In this document: in pieces, positions 21,573-32,538 of the stretch | Numbering within the stretch: position 1 is the first letter of the stretch | Layout: each line of letters opens with the position of its first letter | Source: Effrenium voratum | Lineage: Eukaryota; Sar; Dinophyceae; Suessiales; Symbiodiniaceae | Direction: 5' to 3' | NCBI GenBank assembly: GCA_963377175.1 | Contig: CAUJNA010003241.1 | Coordinates: 489,001-553,000 of the forward strand | Length of the DNA: 64,000 nucleotides | Made by a program: the position numbers and the translations under genes | Notes under the pieces: generated by a model | Database searches by the model: none | What the model was told of the DNA's origin: nothing | The model's input: the letters and a program-made list of their open reading frames with translations, nothing else

Positions 21573-21697
21573 CGCGACCGAACTGAGGCGAGCCTGTGCT
21601 TCAGCTGCGCCCGGGAGGTCGCGCACGACCTGCGATGCCCTGGCTGCGGGGATGCCGGAGACTCGGGGGAGGTTCGCGGTCTGGGGGAAGGACCCCG
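21573..21697 (+). CDS. Exon candidate with two CxxC pairs (zinc-ribbon-like)
   Basis: The frame from CGCGACCGAACTGAGG reads RTEASLCFSCAREVAHDLRC and then PGCGDAGDSGEVRGLGEGP. CFSC and CPGC are spaced as in a zinc ribbon. A GTGAAG donor follows. A second frame is also open, so coding is inferred from the paired cysteines and high GC. Removing the family B copy plus one AAAT would extend this frame upstream with two more cysteines. Confidence 0.4.
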
Positions 21698-22049
21698 GTG
21701 AAGTCACACGGAGCTAGAGGGGGTTCTCGTGTCGTTTTTGGTTTTTGGGGCCAAGCATAATTACACACATTGACAGGGATGCCCAAGTGTTGGGAATCCT
21801 TCACTCATCAGGAAACACCCCCCCCCCCAGTAACTTGCCCGAGGTCGACCTTATTAGAGCCTTCTTTTTGGACCGCAGCCCCCCCCCGCCCCCCCTCCCA
21901 CCCGCACCCGGCCCCCGTGAATCTAAGCTAATTCTGTGTTGCACTTCAGAAATTGTGGCGCACGCACTCCAGGAATTTGGGCGGAATTCGGGCTACACGC
22001 AACGATTTTTGCCTGCACTTTCAGAATTTAAGCCACACTTTAGGAATTA

Positions 22050-24250
22050 CCGCCGCACTTAAGGCATCGTAAGACGTTTTGCACTTAAGTCAGTTAAGTC
22101 ATTTTGGCTGTGCCTGAGTAACCGTCACTTGCGCTTCGGCGATACGTGAAATCTCAAGCAGGAAGGCCAAGCATCTTGCAATTGGTATCGTCGCTGGATG
22201 AATGGGTTGAATTGTTAATGTTCCCATCACAGTGCCATGTCGCGCCACTTTCATTCATGTACAGGCTTGCCTGTTTTTGACATTGATTCGCGTCAGTACA
22301 GTTTTTTGATGTTTGGCTTTGCGGCAGTGAATTGCTTGATCCAATCGTTTTCCGTGGGGGTTCTGACAAAGGCGGGCGCTGCAACTGGGATAGGTGTTGC
22401 GGTTTTCAGCGCTGACATCGCCAAACAGCAGAAAAGCGTCCACCCTGACACGTGATTCACGCTCTGCTCCAGACGCGGGCTTAAGTGCAGAGGGCGATGA
22501 TAATTTGCTTGAATCCATAAATCTGAAACCCCAGCTCAGCTATGGCCCAGGCGAGTTTCCTTTGAGGTGATGTTTCAGGTTGAACATATTAGTGGACCCC
22601 TGAACATCCTGAACGGAAACCAGTTCCACGCACTTCCGGGCAGACGGTCTTGATCGAACCATTCCCCCACGATGCGTTTGTTTCTTTCCGGGCAGGTTTT
22701 CTCAGGTCGTGGTTTCCCTTTGCCAGGCGGACTTGCATGCTCCCACCTGCAACTTCCGGTGCAACCCACCCCTCGCCTTCTTTACATGGGGTTGGGATTT
22801 CGGCAAGCCGGGAACCAACATTTGTTGCACATAAGTCGCCATTTTAAGGCCCTCCAACCAACACCCGTATGAGGTCCGGTCAGAGTATCCACTATGGCGT
22901 ATGGTCAACTGGGCCTAGAGTCTCCAAGTTTTCCCACGAAAAGCAAAGGGGACTCTCTAGTTTACCCATATCCATAGAGGCTATTGCACATGGGGTTGAG
23001 AAACATTCCGTTCGGCCCCAAAATGACCAGGGGTAACTTGTCTTTCCCACGTGCTGAAAGTCATGTTTTTGTTCGTGGTTTCCCGAATGGTCACCCCATG
23101 TCTACCGGAGCTTTTGATCAACCCCCGCACCTTCACCGTGGCAGTTTTTGTGTCAGCGACCTTGCCGGGCCGCGATAGGTGGAGCGCAACGCCGGGCCGC
23201 TGAAGCACTATTTGGCCGCGGGCGAGGCGCATTGATTGGGAGCTCCAGGACAAGACAAGTTGTTATGGCCGCTTTGTCGCTGAGTCTGTCAAATTTGGGT
23301 TTTTCTCAAACTTCACCGCACGACTCTGGGGGTCAGTCACAAGAGTTGTCCCAATATGGAAGATACTCCGAGAGGTTTCATGGGAAGTGCAGCTTGAAAA
23401 AGCCGCTGCATGTGATTTTTTGTTTTGAGTAGTGATTTGGAAGTAGTGAATGCCAAGCACCACTCGCGAAGAGGCGATGCTTAACCCCATCTTCTTGTCG
23501 ATGAGAGCCAGAAGGATCCAAAGCAAGTCTCGCGAAGCTGCTGGTTTAGGTGGCCCGAAGTGCACCGCTCACGTCCGACCGGTGTCGGTTTCTCTCTTTT
23601 TTTTTCCTGGCGAAGAGTCGATGTTTTCCCAGACTCCCAGATGCCTGGACTTCCATGGAGAGCTTTAGGACTGAGTCAGGTGCAGTTTATCCACAAGCGG
23701 GTGATTTTCATGGGTTTTGGGTAGACTATTTCAATACCAGGGTTTGGTTTTTGACGCACTTGGTCCTGTGCCAGCTTCCAGCTCTCGCTGGGTATTGTAT
23801 ATAGGTGGGGTCCTTGGTTCCGGAAAGCCCTGTATCTCAGTTCTTGTCAACAGACTCCGCTTCGCACCAGCCGTGATTTTTGCCTGGGCTCCTCTTGGAT
23901 GGACAAAATCCCAACGGGATGATTTCGGGGCAAAGCTGAGACCAATTCAATCCACGGCCCGTTGAGCTGATCCCGTTTTGAGCGTTTGATTTTAAGGCGG
24001 CAAGGCACCCGGTCCCTAAGGAAACGTTGCCATGTGGTTGACCCAGGCTGGCCGTGATTGGGGTTCTTGAACCATGGATTTCGATACAAGAAAAGCACAA
24101 AAAGCACCATTTTCTTGTTTAGACGACCTCTACCAAACCTGTTTCTTGTTTGTGTGGTACTTGTTGTTTCATGTTTTTTTTCCTCGGAACTTGGAGAGAA
24201 CACAAAAACACGTGGTACCTGGGTAGCCAGAACACGGCAAAAAAAAAACG
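22050..24250. other. No firm gene; one GC-rich island
   Basis: Open frames at 22237-22518 exist on both strands without convincing splice sites. A GC-rich island at 23165-23240 could be an exon (VERNAGPLKHYLAAGEAH in one frame, GGAQRRAAEALFGRGRGALI in another), but the frames cannot be separated. Confidence 0.35.
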
Positions 24251-24283
24251 CCCCGCGCCGCTCACCCGGACCGCGGAGCCCCA

Positions 24284-24363
24284 TTGATCGCGGAACGCGG
24301 AACGGCGCGAGAGGCTTGGGAGGCCGCCCGCAGCCTGGCCAGCCGCGCCGGGGAGGCGAAACC
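24284..24363 (+). CDS. GC-rich exon candidate, Ala-rich helix
   Basis: The strongly GC-rich stretch reads IAERGTAREAWEAARSLASR in one frame, an amphipathic-helix pattern. It ends where a T-rich repeat element begins with GGTTGTTGTTGG (24364), which offers a GTTGTT donor. The acceptor is unclear. Unassigned. Confidence 0.3.
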
Positions 24364-24470
24364 ATGGTTGTTGTTGGAAAACAATTACATCTTTGCTTAT
24401 TGTGGTTTAGTGGGAAATCTCCACTTAACTGCTTTTTTTTTTTGCTCCCCTTCCAACGTCAACCAAGAAA
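24364..24470 (+). mobile_element. Short element with GGTTGTTGTTGG...CCAACGTCAACC termini, copy 1
   Basis: Imperfect 12-base inverted ends surround CATCTTTGCTTATTGTGGTT-type sequence, ATCTCCACTTAACT and a T-run. A diverged copy lies at 36777-36915, with the same order of TTGCTTCTTGTGGTTTAGTG, ATCTCCACTTAACTTT and CCAACGTCAACCAAG. Sequence outside the two copies is unrelated. Confidence 0.65.
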
Positions 24471-25478
24471 CGGGGCGGTTGCTCGGTGTGTGCAATTTTT
24501 TGTGGAACAGGGAACCCCCGTTTTGGTCGGTGGGTTGATAAAGGGGAGACCAAAAGCAACAACGAAATTCATTTGGGGGGGCTCGCTTAAATTTTGACAG
24601 ACCAGAATGGGATTTTCCAGAATGGCAGCTAGGGAGCCCGACTTTAGGATATGTCCACTGACCACAAGGGAATGCCACATATCCCATGTCTTGGATAGAT
24701 TTGGCTGTTGCCCTAACCGGCAAGTAGTTTGTTTCACTTTGTCCAGGGGGTCAGTTTGACCAACCCATGTGAAACGAGCCCTTCGGGCTATCCAGATGTT
24801 TGTCCTCTCATGCTGGGCTCCTTTGAAAGCAACTTGCCCTAAAAGGCTAAAGGCTTTTTCTGGTGTCACAAAGCAAAAAAGAAGAACTTGAAGTCGGGAT
24901 GCTTCATAGTCTTTGCACCACACAGACCTGTCTGAAACCCACCATTATTTTAATCAGAGGCGCCGAAGCTTAAGTTCGGCAGATCCAACTCGCCGGAAAG
25001 GGTCCACTCAGGGCTCCAAACTGGCAGCAACACATCTTTGATGTTTGGTGCATACGATAAGTACATGCATGAGTGGGTCAACGAATAACAAAGAAAGGCT
25101 ACTAATAACGTAAAGGCATATGGAGTGGTCTATGCATAGTGTACCTAGCGCTGTTGAACACCTTGAGTGCTTTTTTGCTAAATTCATTGGTACAAACAAC
25201 ACTGTCAACTCTAAGTCAGTATTACGAACCAGACTAGCGGTGAACCACAAGATCAGCCAGATCCAGGTGCATTACGCTCATCTAACCACTCCGATTTTGG
25301 ATCACTTTTGGTCCATGCCGTAGACCCGGCTGTGTGTTTCTCCGGGAGATTCAGCCCCCCTGAACCATCCCCAGCGCTCGCTTCTTTCCAGCGCATGGGG
25401 AAGCTATGACTCTACCGGCGTGCGCAAGACCCACGTCCTGACTTTCTCACTCCATGAGATGGGGGACTTTAGTCACTT

Positions 25479-25591
25479 GGCCATGGGTCAAAACCCCGTA
25501 CCCCCAGTGAACATCCCAATCCCCACTAAAGTAGACCAAAATGGGTTGTGCGCCTATCCCAAAATGGTACCATTGGTTTTGAACCATGGCC
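25479..25591 (-). mobile_element. Family B element, copy 3 (reverse orientation)
   Basis: Termini GGCCATGGGTCAAAACC and GGTTTTGAACCATGGCC enclose 113 bases. ACTT lies on both sides (25475-25478 and 25592-25595). The inner words are those of copy 1, read on the other strand. Confidence 0.88.
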
Positions 25592-25802
25592 ACTTGTTGG
25601 GAAAGCCATTTTGGTGGTAAACAAAGGTTCGGACTTTTTTTGGCCAATCCACTGAGGAAGTCAGCTTGCTATTCTCCATAGTATTCAGAAGCCTTGCTTT
25701 GGGAAAAACGGACCCTGCCGTTTTTCCTAATCTAAGATTGTGCCCTTCTGAATTGCGGACTGGTGTTGCTGTGCGCGCGTGATATGTTCCCTTTTGACGC
25801 AG

Positions 25803-25863
25803 GCAACCCCGGGTTCACCTTAGAAGGGCGGCTGGCTAGCAAGGAGGCTAAGGGCTTTGTCAG
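25803..25863 (+). CDS. Exon candidate, unknown protein
   Basis: The acceptor TTCCCTTTTGACGCAG and donor GTACGG bound 61 bases reading NPGFTLEGRLASKEAKGFVR. Both signals are good and the peptide is balanced. No family is recognised. Confidence 0.42.
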
Positions 25864-26135
25864 GTACGGGCCGGGCGGGCTTCGGAGATATATCAGCAAT
25901 GCATGGCAATTGCTTAGCCCCTCTACCCGCAAGACAACTCACATTATTGTTGTTCCGATCACTTACATGCTATCATAATCACCTTTATATCATGTATACA
26001 TTTGTGATTATATATATATATATATGTATGTACATATATATATACATCTAGTAAGCTCTATGCTTCTGAAATCCATCTAGGCCAGGGCCATTCTGCGAGT
26101 CATGAAACGAAGGGCGCTCGCGCTTGGCTTCGCAG

Positions 26136-26210
26136 GGGGTGCTCGCGCTAAGCACCGGAGCGGGTGCACTCACAACGCGCCCGGGCCTCGCCTGGGAGGA
26201 ATCGGTGCCC
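26136..26210 (+). CDS. Exon candidate, unknown protein
   Basis: A GC-rich stretch after GCTTGGCTTCGCAG reads GVLALSTGAGALTTRPGLAW and then EESVP. A GC donor (AGGCGC) lies at 26211, the donor type used by the Mei2-like gene. The frame stays open to the family B element at 26242. Confidence 0.38.
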
Positions 26211-26241
26211 AGGCGCTTTCGTAGCTTGAGCCTAAAGATAT

Positions 26242-26430
26242 GGTTGTGGTTGTCAAAACCAATGGGATCCCATTTTGGCGTAGGTGAATTCACCACCCAT
26301 TTTAGGACCTATTATAGTGGGTTTGGGATCCCATTTTGGTTGGTAGGTGAATTCACCACCCATTTTAGGACCTACATTTTTTAGTGGTTGGATTGGGATG
26401 TTCACTGGGGGTAGGTTTTGACCCATGGCC
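26242..26430 (+). mobile_element. Family B element, copy 4 (internally duplicated)
   Basis: It begins GGTTGTGGTTGTCAAAACC and ends TTTTGACCCATGGCC, with ATAT on the left and ATAC on the right. The interior contains GGGATCCCATTTTGG, GTAGGTGAATTCACCACCCA and TTTTAGGACCTA twice. This explains its length of 189 bases against about 110 in other copies. Confidence 0.82.
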
Positions 26431-26477
26431 ATACGTGGCGATGATTGGCCGTCTGCATGGTTCAGCGTTTCCTCTAT

Positions 26478-26576
26478 TTGGTTTGGATTGGTGGGAACTG
26501 GGGGTTTGAGCCCTTGGTTCTTGTGGGTAAATGGAAAAACCCACCGTTTCACCAAGCCACCAATCCAAACCACCAA
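26478..26576 (+). mobile_element. Family C element, copy 2
   Basis: TTGGTTTGGATTGGTGG opens it and CCACCAATCCAAACCACCAA closes it. The inner words GAGCCCTTGGTTCTTGTGGG and TAAATGG match the other copies. The similarity continues outward as GGTTCAGC on the left and GGGAAGCTGA on the right, so the true termini may lie further out. It starts 47 bases after family B copy 4. Confidence 0.68.
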
Positions 26577-26785
26577 TTGAAGGGAAGCTGAGACCTGCTA
26601 ACCTACCAACCAACCTACCAACGCCAACCCATCCACCTACCAATTCTGGGGCAGAATGTGGGGTCAACATGACCTACCCACCTACCTACCAAACTACCAA
26701 GCTCTCTACCTGCCCACGAAACTATCTACCTAATGGGAACCTCGGATGAATAACCCCTAGTTGTATGAATTGAAAGGTGGATCGG

Positions 26786-26824
26786 TTGGTGCTGGTAGGT
26801 TGGTAGGTTGGTAGGTTGGTAGGT
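26786..26824. repeat. (GGTTGGTA)n tandem repeat
   Basis: GGTAGGTTGGTAGGTTGGTA repeats occur here, with the complementary CCTACCAACC words at 26598-26640 and 26960-27005. Together they form a loose inverted-repeat setting around 26825-26955. Confidence 0.75.
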
Positions 26825-26955
26825 AAAGTTGACCCCGGATTTATCCACCCCAGTTTATTAATAGGGGGGTCGCTGGGTTTAGTGCAGAACCATCACTGTT
26901 GGAGGGAAACACTCCACCTATTTATAGACTGGGTTGATGAACTCGGGTCAACATT
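26825..26955 (+). mobile_element. Short TIR element, family E (AATGTTGACCCCGGATT), copy 1
   Basis: Left end AAAGTTGACCCCGGATTTAT and right end TGAACTCGGGTCAACATT are inverted repeats. Related copies are 53572-53711 and 62113-62184. The interior shares CAACCCCAG.TTATTAATAGG and GGAGGGAAACACTCC-type words with the 53.6 kb copy. Confidence 0.7.
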
Positions 26956-27677
26956 GGTTCCCAACCTACCACTACCTACCAAGCTCCTACCAACCTACCT
27001 ACCACGAAGGTGGTAGGGATCTTAAAGGGTAGACAATTTATGCTTGCTCCCTGTCGTTTCCGGCCCTCCAGCCCTGGCTGCAACATTCTGTTTCTAGCCT
27101 TGTGCCAACATCTTCGGAGCAATCTAGGTTGCTCATGGTGCGCAACGGATTATCTTGAGATGCCATGATTTACGTGCTATCAAAAACAACGATATCACTC
27201 CAACATGACCTTGCCGCAATAGCTCAACTCTGAGTGAACGTTTTGTTGATTGAAATTCCGCATATCTGATTTGTAACAGCGGAACATGATGAGAACCCTC
27301 AACTTGCGGTTCCGTGAGCCGCCACGATCATCGTTCACGCCGTAGCCGTCACACCAAGAGCAGCTTTCCTGAGGTTCGGGACTCGAAATTGCCAGTTTAT
27401 GGAGCCCATTGCGGGAGGGAGCTGGGGCCCTCACTTATATGTTTTTCTTCGGAAAGTCCAGGTACTGTCGGAAAGTATGTTTTGGATGATACGACTTGGA
27501 TTCCCGGGGGCCAGTTTGACCTGTTTTGCTTGCATGCTTGACACTAGGAAGATATGGAATAGCGTCAATGGCAATTACGAGTACCCTGGGCAAAGTAGCT
27601 GAAATTTAGACCTCTGCACTGGTGACACATCAAAGTCTGACCCAAGATGAGAGCAGAGCTGTGGGCATGTTTGCCAG

Positions 27678-27728
27678 GTGCACTTTCCGAGACCTCTCCC
27701 CTGCTACTTGGCGGAGAAACTTGTCAAG
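27678..27728 (+). CDS. Exon candidate, unknown protein
   Basis: A GGGCATGTTTGCCAG acceptor, 51 bases in phase 0 (VHFPRPLPCYLAEKLVK) and a GTTGAG donor make a compact exon-like unit. Unassigned. Confidence 0.38.
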
Positions 27729-27841
27729 GTTGAGTCGCCATGGATCAAAAGTCTAAATACAGAAGCAAGTCCCCTGGGAAAATTGGTAAATCAACCCTTA
27801 CAACACCCAGCCCAAGTTCTGTGCCAAGGATTTGCGTGCAG

Positions 27842-27873
27842 GAAGTGGAGGATCTGCCGTTGTTTGGATTCTG
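27842..27873 (+). CDS. Micro-exon candidate
   Basis: After GGATTTGCGTGCAG come 32 bases (EVEDLPLFGF) and a GTTTGC donor, the same donor as at 14195. It starts 114 bases after the end of 27678-27728, and the phase 0 join is consistent. Short, so weak. Confidence 0.28.
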
Positions 27874-27909
27874 GTTTGCTGTGCTGGTGATAGGGCAAGA
27901 CTTTGATAT

Positions 27910-28009
27910 GGGTATGAGGCAAAATTAAACCACCAGGGGAACGCAGGTTATAGTCCATGGTTCCATTTACCAGAGTTCCATGTTGGGTACTCATTTTCGA
28001 CCCACAGCC
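27910..28009 (+). mobile_element. Family B subfamily element, copy 5
   Basis: It starts GGGTATGAGGCAAAATTAAA and ends TTTTCGACCCACAGCC, flanked by ATAT on both sides (27906-27909 and 28010-28013). The inner words ACCACCAGG, GGTTCCATTTAC and GGGTAC are shared with the copy at 58120-58346 rather than with copies 1-4, so this is a second subfamily. Confidence 0.8.
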
Positions 28010-28926
28010 ATATACTTTGATGCATGTTTGGATCTGTCATGCTCTGCACATGCTTCAAGTTGGATATCAACACTTTTCCGGTCGGAGTTCGGTCGAATGC
28101 GGCTATCCACGTATGTCTCGCAATTTGCGCCGTAGCTTGCAGGTCGTCAGGCATGGCATGTTCTTCGCACTTCGCTGCGTGTTTCTCTGGGCTATCATGT
28201 TTTTGGCTTGGGATTTCTTACAAGTTGGGTTGCCCAGCTCATCGGAGGGCGCTTTTTCTTCAGGTTGGTGAGGTGGGAGTGGCACAAAGTCCCAGGCCCT
28301 GGCGGCGGCTATCCATTCACGTGACTCCGCCGAGTTCAACAGTTCAGGGCAGCTGTCTCTTTCGTCTGGGGGCGTTACTTTGACCATGAAAATGCGCAAA
28401 GTCGGAAACTGGGGGGGGGGGGGGGTTTTCCTTTAACCCACCACTTGGGGGGGTGACTTTGATACTGGTGGACCTCTTTGGGGATTTCATTCGTAACCTC
28501 TCATTAGGCATTCGCTGGGCATCTCACACCCATACTCAGACCTTGGCGCAGTGAAGGGGTGGACCCACCAAAATGGCGAAACCGTTTTCCAGTCGGTTTC
28601 CGTTTGAGCCACCAAAAAAAGTGGTACCCCCAACAAAGGCACATCAAACTCCAACAGCCAAGCGGTTTTGTGGCCGAAGCCTGGCTAGCTCAGCCACACA
28701 CATGTGCAAATGTCCCACCAAATTTTACCCATCATTGCTTTTCATAGCTCCGAGCAGCGCAGCGGGAAGCATGATAACAACTTTATGCTGGCTGCCTGCG
28801 ATCATGTTGGCACTCAGGGACTGAGTTTAGGCACTTATGTTACGGACTTTTCCATGGCACCATTGATTTTTCCACTGGTTTGCGAGTTGGAGCCAGATTC
28901 CCTTTTGTATCTCGCGGTCCGCTCAG

Positions 28927-28972
28927 GTCCGAGTACGACCAGTCGGCCCTGAGACGCGCGGTGTCCGTGCAG
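28927..28972 (+). CDS. Exon candidate with GC donor
   Basis: After CTCGCGGTCCGCTCAG the GC-rich stretch reads SEYDQSALRRAVSVQ, and CAG|GCAGCT gives a GC donor. High GC and donor type match the Mei2-like exons. Very short. Confidence 0.33.
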
Positions 28973-30020
28973 GCAGCTTCGGATCAGTTGTTGTGAGAAT
29001 GAGTCATTGGCTTGCTGGTGCCACAGGGGAATGAGGGAATGAGGGAATGAGCCTGCGGATTCCCTGAAAAAGGACACCGTAGGGCATGCTTTGTAGGGCT
29101 CGTTTTTTTTTTTTGTTTAAAGAAAAAACATGTGCTTATTGCACCAGCAAGTTTGGAGGTCCACTTCCATGGTTATCAGCGGGGAATTCCCACGGTTTGA
29201 CGCCCGCGTATCATTTTCTTGCAGTTGGAAGTGATGGTCAGGGACCCCTAGGAATTTAGGCAATGCTCAGGATTCCCCACAGAGCGCCTCTGCGATACTC
29301 GGGTCCTCAAATATTTGGTCGTTCACAAGTTGGTTTTCGAGGAAGACCCGAAGGAAAGCCCACCATTTCGGAGCTTCAGTTTCCTTTTTTTGAGAGATCC
29401 CCATCTCTTGGTTTGGAAGGTTCAATCATTGAAATGCATAGAACAAGCTCAGCCGGAATAAGACGCGCGCCAGGTGATGAAGGGCGGTTGCTTGGGGATT
29501 CCTGGTTTCCAATTTGTGAATTACCATGAGTTGCCCGGGTTGGAGCTTTAGGTGTTCCCCTTTTAGTGTTAGGCTGTGGCCGGCAAAGCCGCCTGGCTCA
29601 GTTGCAACGTGTGCCAACAGGAGCCCCTGTTAATTTTAGTCCGCCTCCGTGTCTCCAAAATTCAACCTTTTCCAACATTGGCCCTTCATTTCCCTATGCT
29701 TCCTCGACTATTCTTTAAATAGCCTCGACCATTTAAAAAACGAAAGGCTATAAAAGTAATGTCCCTCGACCATTAAAAGTAGGTCTAGACAAACTTGGCC
29801 AACTTGAGACGGCTGGCTAGGGAAATCCCCGCGCGCTTCTGATAGTGAGGGGTTGAAGAACTTTATTGCCGCCTTTCGTGAAATAAGCTAAGTATGTTTT
29901 AAAGTCGCTTCATCCCGTTGCAATCACACGCCGTCACCATGTTGTGTCAAGTTGGCTTCTTGAAACCTCCGATGCCCCACGCTCGCATGTTTCGTCACGT
30001 CTCTGCCTTGACAGGCTCAG

Positions 30021-30123
30021 CTGCGGGTGGCGCACGCGTGCCACTTGTGCGAGACTCCGAGCTCTGCTTTCGACCTCGCCCGGACTCCCGCGGAGAGTGG
30101 AGGCCACCGATCGCTATGGTTCG
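30021..30123 (+). CDS. Exon candidate with CHLC motif
   Basis: After TTGACAGGCTCAG the GC-rich exon reads LRVAHACHLCETPSSAFDLA... and ends in phase 1 at a GTGAAG donor. The next candidate (30202-30244) restores the frame across a 78-base intron. Other frames are also open, so the phase match is the main support. It may be zinc-binding. Confidence 0.38.
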
Positions 30124-30201
30124 GTGAAGTTTTGGGGTGGTTTCAGTTAGCACAAGGAGAGTAATTCTCTCAGAGAAGCATGTCCCAGCTGCAGATCGCA
30201 G

Positions 30202-30244
30202 GCAAGCCGGCTACAGGAACAGCCCCCAGCTATGTTCCTTCTGG
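30202..30244 (+). CDS. Exon candidate, phase-matched to the previous one
   Basis: GCTGCAGATCGCAG precedes 43 bases that continue the frame as GKPATGTAPSYVPSG to a GTAGGT donor, ending in phase 2. The candidate at 30615 continues in the same frame. Confidence 0.36.
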
Positions 30245-30614
30245 GTAGGTGAGCTTTCCAGACCTATCTGCTGTGAATTATCCTGTCGTGTGTTTTATGT
30301 CACGGCTGCCGGCCATATTCATGTCACTTGACCGGGTGGGCCCTCGAACTCATTTGGGCGGTTTTTTTGAGGTTGGACCCTTGAACATGGCGGTTTTCTT
30401 GTCGGCTTCCCTCAAAAGCCACAATTCAAAAACGGGCACCCTCAGAACAAGAGAAGCCACCCATTGTGGTGGTGGGCCAAACTTTGGGGTTTGAAGAGAA
30501 GCCAAGGGGCGCCTTTTGGGCTTCCTCGAAGGGAGTCAAGGAAACCATTTGGGTCATTCGACTGGGTCCTTCTTGGTGAGGATACCCAGACACTCACACT
30601 TGACCCATTTGCAG

Positions 30615-30779
30615 GCTCAATGTGGGTGTTGCACATGGCTTGTGGGGCATAGATGGCGAGTTGAAAGAGGAACATCCCCGGAAGTGTCGGGCAAAAGCTG
30701 GGGTTGAAGGGGTTGTAGCCAAGGAATCCAAGCAAGCAAGCTCCTTTTCAGGCCAAAATCACGGGGAGGAATATACTAG
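30615..30779 (+). CDS. Exon candidate running into a family A element
   Basis: The acceptor GACCCATTTGCAG opens a frame inherited from 30202-30244 (LNVGVAHGLWGIDGELKEEH... SKQASSFSGQNHGEEYTR). It is open to 30779, exactly where the family A element supplies CTAG|GTCC. The three candidates together give about 105 codons with consistent phase. After GT-AG removal of the element a TAA would follow unless a later acceptor is used. Unassigned. Confidence 0.38.
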
Positions 30780-30902
30780 GTCCCCCGGTAGTGCCCTTTC
30801 TCACCCCTTTTCTGGGGGAGGGTTCGCCTACTAGAATAGACAAAATCGGACAAAAATATCGGGTACCAACTTATTCTAAGCTCTCTACTGGTTTGGACCT
30901 AG
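30776..30902 (+). mobile_element. Short TIR element, family A (CTAG|GTCCCCCAGTAG), copy 1
   Basis: CTAGGTCCCCCGGTAGTG begins it and CTACTGGTTTGGACCTAG ends it. The inner GGGGGAGGGTTC.CCTACTA and AATAGAC words are shared with all family A copies. CTAG lies at both ends and fits a 4-base target duplication, so the element proper starts GT and the right CTAG ends AG. Confidence 0.85.
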
Positions 30903-30936
30903 ATAACACCCGAGGGCCTTTGGGCGCGTTCCTCAG

Positions 30937-30975
30937 GCCTGTAGCCGCTGCAGCGTGTCCTTGTGCCCGAGCTGC
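30937..30975 (+). CDS. Possible exon with CxxC-x5-CxxC
   Basis: After GCGCGTTCCTCAG 39 bases in phase 0 read ACSRCSVSLCPSC, with a GTGGGT donor. Two CxxC pairs suggest a zinc site. Another frame (PVAAAACPCARAA) is equally open, so this is tentative. Confidence 0.28.
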
Positions 30976-32453
30976 GTGGGTGCCTTTGCCCAGCAAGGGC
31001 CCAGAAATTGGCGGGGTGACGACTGCTAAAGGTCAGGTTCGTGCAAGCTGGATATCAACTGGGGTGGACTTAGGATACATTTTACATTGTTGCCAGTGAC
31101 TCAAAGTGAAGCAACCAATCAATTATACATTCTATAACTGGGCCTAACTCGAATCATGTCAAGAATGAACCTAGCTAATCAAAATGAAAGAATAAGCGTG
31201 TATCGGGAAAAGACAATATGTCTTGATATTGGATGCAACTTGCCCACGACAGTTTCAAATGGGTAGGTTGGCTGGGAGGGACTTCCCGCCCATTTTGGAA
31301 AACCCCCTATAGGAAGCCTCACTGGGTATGGCTCGTCAAGTAGGGGGACTCAAAAACTCGGTTGGCGGTGTCCGTTTTGCTTGCTCATTTGGTCCCTGCA
31401 AGTATTTGTTTTCCAAACATGGTATCGAACTAGAGACCCAAGAGGGGGTTTTCCTGTTGTCTTCCCTTTCACCAAGGCGCAAAAAATAGCCTCAACAATA
31501 TCCTCAGCCACGTCCACAAAGGTTGTTCAGCAGTTTAGAGCAAACCAGCGTGGATTCCTCGGCTCGACAAGTGTTCATTAAAGGCGGGGCGGTTGGGCTT
31601 CTTCTAAGCAACAGCTTGTCCCTAAGGTTCCTTGCGCCAATTGAAAGAATGGCCACCAAGGGGGATCCCCAATTTGGACGAAACTCCTGAGCGGCAAACA
31701 TGGCAGTTCTATTAACCCAACCTTTGTTTTGATAGCGGTATCTGAACCCCAGGTGCCCAGGGTGGTCCTTCTTACACAGTGACGGTGTATGGCAACATCG
31801 TATTGGATCATCGCGTCCCATGAGCTTTCCATATATGTTGTTGATTTGTCTTAGCGTTTGTCAATGCTTGCAACTCGTTGGAGGATGTTGCCTTACCAAA
31901 GTGAACATGCAAATTTGTAACTAGGGACGATAGTTCACAGTGGCATGCACGTGGGAAGGCCTTTCGAGTTGATGCCCAGGAACTCTTTCAGAAGTGCGTT
32001 TGGGGCGCCGGCTGTGTGCGTGCTTGTAGTGCAGGAGCATTTGCACTAAGCTGCTTGACACCCTGAAACCGGAATGCGCACCTTTTTCTGGTATACTAGA
32101 CACGCAGCTTTGCATCGTGGTCGGATGATCTCAACACATTTTGATGAGGCGGCTGTTTGAGGTTTGCATGTCATTGGGCAAATGCTTGGTTACAACTGAG
32201 GCTTCTTGAATATACCAATGTCTACAAAAGCTACACCCTTTGGGCTCCTTGTCGCCATTAAAAGAATGGCAATCAAGGGGGGCCTTTCTGTTGATTGCCA
32301 AGCATGGCGGTTATGCTACCCCAACCATTCTTTTTGTTTTTGTGTCAAAGCAGGTACTCTGACAGCGCTGGATGCTGCATGTCATGTCAGCATAACCCAA
32401 GCATTGTAATGGTGGCCTGCCTGAATGCCGGGGTTCAGAATGGTACCCCTCAA

Positions 32454-32538
32454 TTGATGGTTTGGATCTGATTTGAAGCCCTGCTTCCTGATGGTAAATG
32501 GGAAGCTCGCCTCCCTCCAAACCAATCCAAACCACCAA
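32454..32538 (+). mobile_element. Family C element, copy 3
   Basis: TTGATGGTTTGGAT opens and ATCCAAACCACCAA closes it. The inner word GATTTGAAGCCCTGCTTCCT with TGGTAAATGGGAAGC matches copy 1 closely. GAAGCTGAAGG follows on the right, as at other copies. Confidence 0.68.
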
